Below are positions 17,093 to 23,751 of a stretch of 40,066 bases of DNA, piece by piece (the first letter of the stretch is position 1; the number at the start of each line of letters is the position of its first letter). The notes beneath the pieces are model-generated. The model saw nothing but the letters and a program-made list of their open reading frames with translations. It was not told the origin of the DNA and made no database searches. Source of the stretch: UBA9676 sp036522155 (GTDB taxonomy: Bacteria > Actinomycetota > Actinomycetes > Streptosporangiales > Streptosporangiaceae); the NCBI GenBank assembly GCA_036522155.1, contig DATDGI010000113.1, forward strand, positions 1 through 40,066, written 5' to 3'. The position numbers and the translations under genes were made by a program.

Positions 17093-18337
17093 ATGACCGT
17101 GACCACCACGGTGGCGGGCCTGCCCCGGGCCGTGGCGGGCTGGGCCGCCCGGGGCCGGGTGCCCGCTGGCGGCCTGCGCACGGCCGCGTTCGTCCTCGGC
17201 GGGTGCGCGGCGGCGTGGTTCACGGCCGGCACCAGGCCGGCCGCGCTGACCGGCGGCTGCCTGCTCGCCGGCGCGAGCCTGCTCGCCCAGGCCAGCGGGC
17301 AGTTCCCGGGCCGTGTGCTGACGCCCGCGGGCATGGCGGCACCGGGCCTGGCGCGGGCGCGCTGGGTGGAGCCGGGCATGGCGGCGGCCGGCGTGGCGCG
17401 GATCGGCCGGGTAGAGACTGGCGGGGCGGTCCGCGTCTGGGCCGGCGCGGTGGTGGCGGAGATCATCGTGTATGGGGGCCTGGCGGCGGGGACGCCCGCG
17501 GCCCACCAGCGCACCGCATGGATCCTCGCGATCACCGCGACCCTGCTGCTGGGCGCCCGGGAACTGGCCGCCATCAGGACCGGGGCCAGCGGCGCCGCGC
17601 TGGGCGGGCAGTGCCTGCTGGCCGCGGTGATCGCACCGGCCGGGGGCCCGGTGGCGGCGCTGGCGGCGGCGGCCGGCTGGGCCGTGATCATGCTCGGCTG
17701 GCAGTCCGGCCGGACCGCCACGGTCACGGCGGCCGGGGCTGGGTCCGCCCTGGTGGTGGCGGGCCGGGATGACGGGGCCGTGGCCTGCTGGGCAGGCGGG
17801 CTGACCGGCGGACGGCTGGCCCCGCTGCCGCCCGCGCTGGCCGGCCTGGCCGCCACCTTGCTGCTGGCCGCGGCCGGGATGCGGGATCTGCCCCCGGTCC
17901 TGCTGCTCGCCCCGGCCGCCGCGCTGCTGCTGGCCGCGCCCGGGGCCGGGCATCCGCACAACGGCCGGTGGGACTGGCTGGTGCCACCGGTACTGCAGGC
18001 GGCGGAGTGTGCCTACCTGGCGGCGCTCGGGTTCGCCCGGGGCGTGCCGGCGCCGGTCACTCTGGCCCTGGTCGGCCTCATCGTGCTGCGGCGGCGGAAG
18101 CTGTGCTCCGGCCTGGGCGGGGCGGGCGACGGCGAGCCGGGGCGGGGGCCGGCCTGGGCCGGCCGGGCCGGCGCGGGCTGGCTGGGCTGGGACGGGCGGG
18201 TGCTGGCCGCCGGCCTGGCCGCCGCCATCGGCCTGGCCACGCTCGCCTGGCTGGCCCTGGCGGCGTATCTGGGGTGGGCGCTGTGCCGGTCCGCGCTGGC
18301 TGGCCGGCTGGTGACGAGAGAGGGGGAGGCCGGGTGA
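17093..18337 (+). CDS. DUF5941-like polytopic membrane protein
   Basis: 414 residues from the ATG at 17093, which has GGGAGGG 6 nt upstream; an in-frame ATG at 17069 is less likely. Most of the protein is hydrophobic Ala/Leu/Gly segments, about eight to ten possible TM helices. The conserved-looking blocks are ARDDG-type VVAGRDDGAVACWAGGLTGG and, near the C-terminus, NGRWDWLVPPVLQAAECAYL with ALGFARGVPAPVTLALVGL. The latter match my memory of DUF5941, a domain found in actinobacteria beside or fused to CDP-alcohol transferases. It overlaps the next gene by 4 bp (GTGA), so the two should be translationally coupled. Its role is unknown; a membrane platform or flippase for the polyol-phosphate product is a guess. 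Confidence 0.78.
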   Translation: MTVTTTVAGLPRAVAGWAARGRVPAGGLRTAAFVLGGCAAAWFTAGTRPAALTGGCLLAGASLLAQASGQFPGRVLTPAGMAAPGLARARWVEPGMAAAGVARIGRVETGGAVRVWAGAVVAEIIVYGGLAAGTPAAHQRTAWILAITATLLLGARELAAIRTGASGAALGGQCLLAAVIAPAGGPVAALAAAAGWAVIMLGWQSGRTATVTAAGAGSALVVAGRDDGAVACWAGGLTGGRLAPLPPALAGLAATLLLAAAGMRDLPPVLLLAPAAALLLAAPGAGHPHNGRWDWLVPPVLQAAECAYLAALGFARGVPAPVTLALVGLIVLRRRKLCSGLGGAGDGEPGRGPAWAGRAGAGWLGWDGRVLAAGLAAAIGLATLAWLALAAYLGWALCRSALAGRLVTREGEAG

Positions 18338-19068
18338 TCGGGCTGGTACTGGCGGCCGGCGCTGGCCGCCGGCTGCGCCCGGAGACCGACCGGCTGCCCA
18401 AGACCCTGCTGCCGGTCGCGGCCGGGACCACGATCCTCGACATCGCGCTGCGCAACCTGGCCGCGGTCGGGCTGACCGACATCGTGGTCGTGGTCGGCCA
18501 CGCCGCGAAGGCGGTCGCGGACCGGGCGGCCGGGCTGGAACGGGCGCACGGGGTGACCCTCACCCTGGTGCACAACGCCCGGGCCCAGGACTGGAACAAC
18601 GCCTACTCGCTGTGGCTGGCCCGGGAGTACCTGCGGACCGGAGCACTCCTGGTCAACGGCGACACGGTGCACCCGGTGAGCGTGGAGAAGACGCTGCTGG
18701 CCGCGCGGGGCGCCGCCGGGGTGGTGATCGCCATCGACGACATGAAGCCGCTGGCGGCGGAGGAGATGAAGGTCGTGCTGGACGAGGGCGGGCGGCTCCG
18801 CCGGATCAGCAAGCAGCTGGATCCGGGGCTGGCACACGGTGAGTACATCGGCGCCACCCTGATCGAGCCGGCCGAGGCCGGCCCGCTGGCCGACTCACTG
18901 GAGGCCAGCTGGCGGCGCGATCCCGGGCTCTACTACGAGGACGGCTTCCAGGAGTTCGCCGACCGCGGTGGGGAGATCGCCACCGCACCGATCGGCTCGG
19001 TCAGCTGGGTCGAGGTGGACAACCACGACGATCTGCGCCGGGCCCGGGAGATAGCTAGTAACTGCTAG
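18334..19068 (+). CDS. LicC/GlmU-like nucleotidyltransferase (polyol- or amino-alcohol-phosphate)
   Basis: 244 residues from the GTG at 18334, with GGGGGAGG upstream. It is a Rossmann-like NTP transferase: GLVLAAGAGRRLRPETDRLPKTLLPV (NTP-binding loop and Lys), LLVNGDTVHP (metal-binding Asp) and, at the end, VSWVEVDNHDDLRRAREI. The short length and the W-x-E-V-D-x-x-x-D-L ending are like LicC choline-phosphate cytidylyltransferase and archaeal inositol-1-phosphate cytidylyltransferase rather than long sugar nucleotidyltransferases. In the archaeal inositol pathway such a domain is fused to a CDP-alcohol transferase, the very enzyme encoded two genes downstream here. The substrate is therefore probably a small phosphorylated alcohol. 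The operon overlap with the DUF5941 gene supports a joint role. Confidence 0.82.
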   Translation: MIGLVLAAGAGRRLRPETDRLPKTLLPVAAGTTILDIALRNLAAVGLTDIVVVVGHAAKAVADRAAGLERAHGVTLTLVHNARAQDWNNAYSLWLAREYLRTGALLVNGDTVHPVSVEKTLLAARGAAGVVIAIDDMKPLAAEEMKVVLDEGGRLRRISKQLDPGLAHGEYIGATLIEPAEAGPLADSLEASWRRDPGLYYEDGFQEFADRGGEIATAPIGSVSWVEVDNHDDLRRAREIASNC

Positions 19069-19089
19069 TACTCTAATCAATACTTACGG

Positions 19090-19095
19090 TAACGT
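19090..19095 (+). promoter_or_regulatory. -10 box (TAACGT) before the dehydrogenase gene
   Basis: TAACGT ends 6 nt before the GTG at 19102. The 33-bp gap is AT-rich, and a GCTAGTA direct repeat lies just upstream at the end of the previous gene. This suggests an internal promoter within the cluster. Confidence 0.45.
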
Positions 19096-19101
19096 ACGGG
19101 C

Positions 19102-20157
19102 GTGCCGCTGCTTGCCCGGCTGCTGCCCGCGCCGCTCGCCGTCGACGTGCGGCGCGGCGCCATCGCTGGCCTCGGCACCCTGCTCGCCGACCGCCGGATC
19201 GCGACCGAGGGCCGGGTCGCGGTGGTGGCCGGGCCCGGTGAGCACGGCGACCGGGTCGCCGCCCGGCTGGACATCAGCGAAGCCGAGCTGTTCCGGGTGG
19301 AGGACGGCACCGTGGACAGCGCAGTCAGCCTGGGCAAGCGGCTGCGGGCCGGCTCCTACGAGGCGGTGGCCGGCATCGGCGGCGGCAAGACCATCGACGT
19401 CACCAAGTTCGCCGCGCACATGGCCGGCATCCCGATGGTGTCGGTCGCGACCAACCTGTCCCACGACGGCATCGCGTCCCCGGTCAGCTCGCTGGCGCAC
19501 GAGTCCGGCCAGAGTTCCTACGGGGTGGCGCCACCGGTCGCGGTGATTGTGGACCTGGACAGCGTGCACGCCGCGCCGGAGCGGCTGGTCCGGGCCGGGA
19601 TCGGGGACGTGCTCAGCAACCTGTCCGCGATCGCCGACTGGGAGCTGGCCGCGGCCGACACCGGCGAGCCGGTGGACGGGCTGGCGGTCACGCTGGCCCG
19701 GTCGGCGGCGCAGGCGGTGCTGCACCAGCCGGACAGCATCGGCTCCGACGAGTTCCTCACCGTGCTGGCCGAGGCGCTGATCCTGTCCGGGATGGCGATG
19801 ACGGTGGCCGGGTCCAGCCGCCCGTGCAGCGGCGGCGACCACGAGATCCTGCACGCCATCGACGACCTCTACCCGGGTGCGGGCACGCACGGGGAGCTGG
19901 CCGGGGTGGGCGCGCTGTGCTGCGCCTACCTGCGGGACGACCCCGGCCAGGCCGGCCGGCTGGCGCATTGCCTGGCCCGGCACGGCCTGCCGCGCACACC
20001 CGCCGAGCTGGGCCTGACCGTGGCCGAGTTCACCAAGGCGCTGATGTGCGCGCCCGGCACCCGGCCCGGCCGTTACACGATCCTTGAGCGCCTCGCGCTG
20101 ACCGAGGCCGAGACGGCAGCGCGGGTGGAGGCCTATGCCCGGTCCGTCACTGGCTGA
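19102..20157 (+). CDS. Glycerol-1-phosphate dehydrogenase-like iron-containing alcohol dehydrogenase
   Basis: 351 residues. The N-terminal half binds NAD(P) (GIGGGKTIDVTKFAAHMAG). Then comes SHDGIASPVSS (D122), a hallmark of sn-glycerol-1-phosphate dehydrogenases (EgsA/AraM). Further metal-ligand segments are GGDHEILHAID and GAGTHGELAGVG. EgsA reduces dihydroxyacetone phosphate to sn-glycerol-1-phosphate, the archaeal lipid backbone; a few bacteria have it (Bacillus AraM). Related enzymes reduce other keto-sugars. The gene sits between a nucleotidyltransferase and a CDP-alcohol transferase, so it likely supplies their phosphorylated alcohol. It overlaps the next gene by 23 bp. Family is firm; the exact substrate is inferred. 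The GTG start is supported by the -10 box 6 nt upstream. Confidence 0.85.
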   Translation: MPLLARLLPAPLAVDVRRGAIAGLGTLLADRRIATEGRVAVVAGPGEHGDRVAARLDISEAELFRVEDGTVDSAVSLGKRLRAGSYEAVAGIGGGKTIDVTKFAAHMAGIPMVSVATNLSHDGIASPVSSLAHESGQSSYGVAPPVAVIVDLDSVHAAPERLVRAGIGDVLSNLSAIADWELAAADTGEPVDGLAVTLARSAAQAVLHQPDSIGSDEFLTVLAEALILSGMAMTVAGSSRPCSGGDHEILHAIDDLYPGAGTHGELAGVGALCCAYLRDDPGQAGRLAHCLARHGLPRTPAELGLTVAEFTKALMCAPGTRPGRYTILERLALTEAETAARVEAYARSVTG

Positions 20158-20908
20158 GCTTCGCTCCAGCGGCCAGCCGCCCGCCGTCATGAACCGGCTG
20201 AACGATGAGCACTGGGCCGGCCGCCTCTACATGCGCCGGGTCTCGCCCCACGCGACCTGGGTGTTCGCCCGGCTCGGCTGGTCACCGAACGCCGTCACGG
20301 CCGGCTTCATGGTGTGCGGGGTCGCCGCCGGGGCGGTCGCCGCGCTCGGCGGGCTGTGGCCGGCCGTGGCCGCGGCCGTGCTGATCCAGGCCTACCTGCT
20401 GCTCGACTGCGCCGACGGCGAGCTGGCCCGGTGGAGCGGCCGGACCTCCGCCACCGGCGTGTACCTGGACGGGGTGGGGCACTACCTGGCCGAGGCCGCG
20501 CTGCTGGCCGGGCTCGGTGCCCGCGCCCAGGGCCAGCTCGGCGTGGCGGGCCCGTACCTGACGGCCGGCCTGGCGGCCGCGGTGCTGGCCATGCTGGTCA
20601 GGGCGGAGACCGACATGGTGATCGTGGCCCGGGTGAAATCGGGGCTGGCCGCCACGCATGCCGAGGAGGCGCTGGTGCCGCGCCGGGCGGGCCTGGCCGC
20701 AGCGCGGCGGCTCGCCGCCGCGCTGCGGCTGCACCGCGTCATCCAGGCCGTCGAGCTGTCCCTGCTGATCCTGGCCGCGGCCGTCATCGACCACGTCACG
20801 GGCGGCCTGACCGCCACCCGCGTGCTCGTGCTCGGCTGCCTGGTCATCGCCGCCGTCATGGCGGTCGCCCACCTGGTCGCGATCGTCGCTTCCGGGCGGC
20901 TGCGGTGA
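20135..20908 (+). CDS. CDP-alcohol phosphotransferase with Asp-to-His change in the signature
   Basis: 257 residues. The CDP-alcohol phosphotransferase motif is D91-xx-D94-G95-xx-A98-R99-x8-G108-xxx-D112-xxx-H116; the usual final residue is Asp, the proposed catalytic base. About six TM helices follow the family pattern. Such enzymes move a phosphoalcohol from a CDP-alcohol to a second alcohol, or phosphatidyl from CDP-diacylglycerol to a polyol. The N-terminus (ELRSSGQPPAVMNRLNDEHW, then AGRLYMRR) precedes the first helix and matches what I remember of actinobacterial relatives, supporting the start at 20135 rather than 20189. It overlaps the dehydrogenase upstream by 23 bp and the GT2 downstream by 4 bp, a tight operon. 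Confidence 0.88.
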   Translation: MPGPSLAELRSSGQPPAVMNRLNDEHWAGRLYMRRVSPHATWVFARLGWSPNAVTAGFMVCGVAAGAVAALGGLWPAVAAAVLIQAYLLLDCADGELARWSGRTSATGVYLDGVGHYLAEAALLAGLGARAQGQLGVAGPYLTAGLAAAVLAMLVRAETDMVIVARVKSGLAATHAEEALVPRRAGLAAARRLAAALRLHRVIQAVELSLLILAAAVIDHVTGGLTATRVLVLGCLVIAAVMAVAHLVAIVASGRLR

Positions 20909-21768
20909 AACTGTCCTGCGTCATCCTCACCATGGGCGACCGGCCCGCCGAGCTGGCCCGGGCGGTGGGCAGTGCGCTGGCCCAGCAGGACGTGGAGCTG
21001 GAGGTGGTGGTGGTCGGGAACGGCGCCGGCGGCCCGCCGGCGCCGTTCCCGACCGGGGTCAGCTGGCTGGGGCTCCCGGCCAACCTCGGGGTCGCGGGCG
21101 GGCGCAACGCCGGCGTGGCCGCCTGCGCCGGCGACGTCGTGCTCTTCCTTGATGACGACGGCTGGTACCCGGACCGGGATCTGGGGTCGTATCTCGCCAG
21201 CCGTTTCGCATCCGATCCTGATCTTGCGGTGGTCTCGCTGCGGGTGGCCGACCCGGCCGGGGGACCGGGGGCGCGCTGGCACGTGCCCCGGCTGCGGGCC
21301 GGCGACCCCGGCCGGTCCTCGGTGGTGACCACGTTCGCGGGCGGCGCGTGCGCCATCCGGCGGGCCGCGTACCTGGCGGCGGGCGGGCTGCCCGAGGCGT
21401 TCTTCTACGCGCACGAGGAGACCGACCTGGCCTGGCGGCTGCTGGGCCTCGGATACCGGCTGGAGTACGACGCGGCCGCCCGGATCTGCCACCATGCGCT
21501 GCCGAACGCCCGGCACGCCAGCTTCTACCGGCTGGACGGGCGGAACCGGGTGCTGCTGGCCCGGCGGAACCTGCCCTGGCCGCTGGCGGCCGGCTACCTG
21601 GCCAACTGGTTCGCGCTGACCGTGCTGCGGGAGCGGTCGGTGGCCGCGGTCCGGGCCTGGCTGTCCGGCTTCGCGCAGGGCTGGCGGATGCCGCCCGGCG
21701 GGCGGCGGCCGATGTCGGTCCGCACGGTCTGGCGGATGACCCGGGCGGGCCGTCCACCGGTTATCTGA
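20905..21768 (+). CDS. GT2 glycosyltransferase, operon partner of the CDP-alcohol transferase
   Basis: 287 residues from the GTG at 20905, which overlaps the preceding stop codon (GTGA). The GT-A fold is clear: LSCVILTMGDRPAELARAV at the start, NLGVAGGRNAGVAAC, the metal-binding FLDDDGWYP, and an acceptor-side HEETDLAWRLLGLG. It resembles rhamnosyl- or galactosyltransferases that extend cell-wall glycans (GlfT/WbbL-like), though this is by general pattern only. There are no strong TM helices; the C-terminal Arg-rich helices may contact the membrane. Translational coupling suggests it acts on the product of the CDP-alcohol transferase. Confidence 0.87.
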   Translation: MKLSCVILTMGDRPAELARAVGSALAQQDVELEVVVVGNGAGGPPAPFPTGVSWLGLPANLGVAGGRNAGVAACAGDVVLFLDDDGWYPDRDLGSYLASRFASDPDLAVVSLRVADPAGGPGARWHVPRLRAGDPGRSSVVTTFAGGACAIRRAAYLAAGGLPEAFFYAHEETDLAWRLLGLGYRLEYDAAARICHHALPNARHASFYRLDGRNRVLLARRNLPWPLAAGYLANWFALTVLRERSVAAVRAWLSGFAQGWRMPPGGRRPMSVRTVWRMTRAGRPPVI

Positions 21769-21905
21769 CCGGAACGGGAAGAAACGGCGGCCGCCGTCGG
21801 CTGATGGAAGAGGCCCCCGCCGGTGACACCACGATGATCACCAAAAGGGGAACGGCAGGGCTGGTGAACAGCCAGCGATTAGGATCGGCCCTCAGTGGAG
21901 GGTGC

Positions 21906-23192
21906 ATGTCGTTGCTCACCCTGAGGCCGGCACCGCAAAGCCGCCCGGCGCCGGCGCGGTTCGGATGGCGGACGCTTGCCTCGGTCCCGCGCCCGCTGAT
22001 GACCTGCACCTTCGCGGCCAGCGCGGTTTTTGCCATCAGCATGGCCCTGGTCACCAACTATCATGCGCACCGGCTGTGGGGGGTGTTCGCGGGCTGCGCC
22101 TACCTGCTGGCCGCGATGGCGGTGCTGCTCTGGCGGTCCCGCGGGCTTGACCTGGCCCTGGTGATCAGCGTGGTGGGGGCGCTGATCGCGCCCATGTGGC
22201 TGATGACCGTGGAGCGGCTGCAGCAGCCCGAGGTGCAGGTGATCAACCGGTCGGCGGCCATGCTGGTGCACCGCGGCACCCCCTACCCGGGCCCGGCCGC
22301 GATCGCCGCCGCGCACAGCCCGAACGTTTTCAACCCGTACCTGCCGGGGCTGACGGCGTTCGGCATCCCGCGGGTCCTGCTCGGGTTCTCGCCGGTCACC
22401 GATCCGCGGATCTGGTTCGGGGCGGCGTTCCTGGTGGTGTTCGGGATCGCCTTGGCCATCGGCGGGGCTAGCGACGTGCTGCGCTGGACCGCGCTGGTGA
22501 CGGCGTCGCCGGTGATCGCGTTCTCGCTGACCGTGGGCGGCACCGACATGCCGGTGCTGGCCTGCCTGTGCCTGGGGTTCGCGCTGCTGTGGCGGCATCC
22601 ACGGCCGGTCGCGGCCGGGCTCGTGCTCGGCGCCGCTGCGGCCATGAAGGCGACCGCCTGGCCGGCCCTGCTGGTGGCGGCGGTGCTGCTGGCCGCCAGG
22701 GACGGCCGCCGGGCCGCGGTTCACATGGCGGTCACCGCGCTGGCGGTGGTGGCGGCGGTGGTCGGCCCGGTCGCCGCGCTCGGCCCCCGGTCGCTGGTGC
22801 AGAACACGATCGAGTTCCCGCTCGGCCTGGCCAGCGTCAAATCGCAGGCGGTCAGCCCGCTGCCGGGGCGGCTGCTGGCCGAGACCGGTCCCACCGGGCA
22901 CCTGATCGCGGTGGCGCTGCTCGTGCTGGCCGGGCTGGCCGTCCTGGTCTCGCTGGTGGTCCGGCCGCCGCGGACGGTGCCGTCCGCGGTCTGGCGGCTG
23001 GCCATCGGGCTGACCGCGATGTTCGTGCTCGCGCCGGCCACCCGGTTTGGCTACTTCGTCTACCCGGCCGGGCTGCTGGTCTGGCTGGAGGTGTCCCGGA
23101 TGGGCGGGGCCGCGGGCGCCGCCGGGTCCGCTGACGGCGCCGACCCGGCCGCGAGATCGGAGAACGCGGCCCGCCAGGACGCGTACCAGTAA
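21906..23192 (+). CDS. Polytopic GT-C/GT87-like membrane glycosyltransferase (putative)
   Basis: 428 residues from the ATG at 21906, with GGAGGG just upstream and TAGGAT at 21880-21885 as a possible -10. It has about ten TM helices. A loop after the third or fourth helix reads INRSAAMLVHRGTPYPGP, then NVFNPYLPGLTAFGIPRVLL, which resembles the first outside loop of GT87/DUF2029-type polyprenyl-phosphate-mannose-dependent transferases. Those act on the outer face of the membrane to decorate lipoglycans or wall polymers. The last 45 residues (Gly/Ala/Asp-rich) overlap by 133 bp the 3' end of the minus-strand HD gene. A mannosyltransferase role is plausible but not shown by a decisive motif. Confidence 0.72.
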   Translation: MSLLTLRPAPQSRPAPARFGWRTLASVPRPLMTCTFAASAVFAISMALVTNYHAHRLWGVFAGCAYLLAAMAVLLWRSRGLDLALVISVVGALIAPMWLMTVERLQQPEVQVINRSAAMLVHRGTPYPGPAAIAAAHSPNVFNPYLPGLTAFGIPRVLLGFSPVTDPRIWFGAAFLVVFGIALAIGGASDVLRWTALVTASPVIAFSLTVGGTDMPVLACLCLGFALLWRHPRPVAAGLVLGAAAAMKATAWPALLVAAVLLAARDGRRAAVHMAVTALAVVAAVVGPVAALGPRSLVQNTIEFPLGLASVKSQAVSPLPGRLLAETGPTGHLIAVALLVLAGLAVLVSLVVRPPRTVPSAVWRLAIGLTAMFVLAPATRFGYFVYPAGLLVWLEVSRMGGAAGAAGSADGADPAARSENAARQDAYQ

Positions 23193-23746
23193 CGGAACCA
23201 GGGCTCACGGCCGGCCAGCGGGATGATGTACTCGACGGTCTGGGCATAGTAGGCGCGCTGCCGGGCGGGCGCGAGATTGCGCAGCGTCTGCACGTTGCTG
23301 GCCCGGTCGGCCAGCTTGACCAGGATGGCGTCGCGCGGGGCGGCGCGCAGGCCACGCAGGTACTCCCGCTTGACCTCGGCCTTGTCCTGGCCGGGGGCCG
23401 CGGGCGGGATCGTCACCCAGCCGACCAGGCCCGCCACCCGCGGGCCGAACCGGGCCGCCAGGTCGTTAAGCGTGCACGGGGTGTCTTCGACCACGTCGTG
23501 CAGGACCGCCGCGGCCAGGACGCCGGGATCGGTCACCCCGGCCCCACGGACCAGCACCTCCAGCGCCTCCAGCAGATGCTCGGTGTAGGGGGCGCCGGTC
23601 GGGCGGCGCTGGTCACCGTGCTGGCTGGTGGCGAACGCGACCGCCCCGGCGACCTGGGCCACGGTGCCCGGCGGCAGCCGCTCGCGCAGCCCGGGCTCGG
23701 CCTGCGGCCAGGAGTGCCAGCTGGTGAACAGCTCCATAGCGGCCAC
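23060..23746 (-). CDS. SpoT/MESH1-like HD-domain phosphohydrolase
   Basis: 228 residues. Residues 30-170 match the hydrolase half of RelA/SpoT enzymes: the RRPTGAPYTEHLLEAL segment (H57), the HD pair with acidic follow-up VLHDVVEDT (H83, D84, E87, D88), and LVKLADRASNVQTL (D147, N151). It has no synthetase, TGS or ACT domain, so it is a small stand-alone hydrolase like MESH1, which removes pyrophosphate from (p)ppGpp or acts on related nucleotides. The start is the GTG at 23746 or the Met at 23737. It lies 5 bp after the LCP gene on the same strand, so they form an operon. Its Ala/Pro/Ser-rich C-terminus overlaps the convergent membrane-protein gene. Confidence 0.82.
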   Translation of the reverse strand: MAAMELFTSWHSWPQAEPGLRERLPPGTVAQVAGAVAFATSQHGDQRRPTGAPYTEHLLEALEVLVRGAGVTDPGVLAAAVLHDVVEDTPCTLNDLAARFGPRVAGLVGWVTIPPAAPGQDKAEVKREYLRGLRAAPRDAILVKLADRASNVQTLRNLAPARQRAYYAQTVEYIIPLAGREPWFRYWYASWRAAFSDLAAGSAPSADPAAPAAPPIRDTSSQTSSPAG

Positions 23747-23751
23747 CCGGG

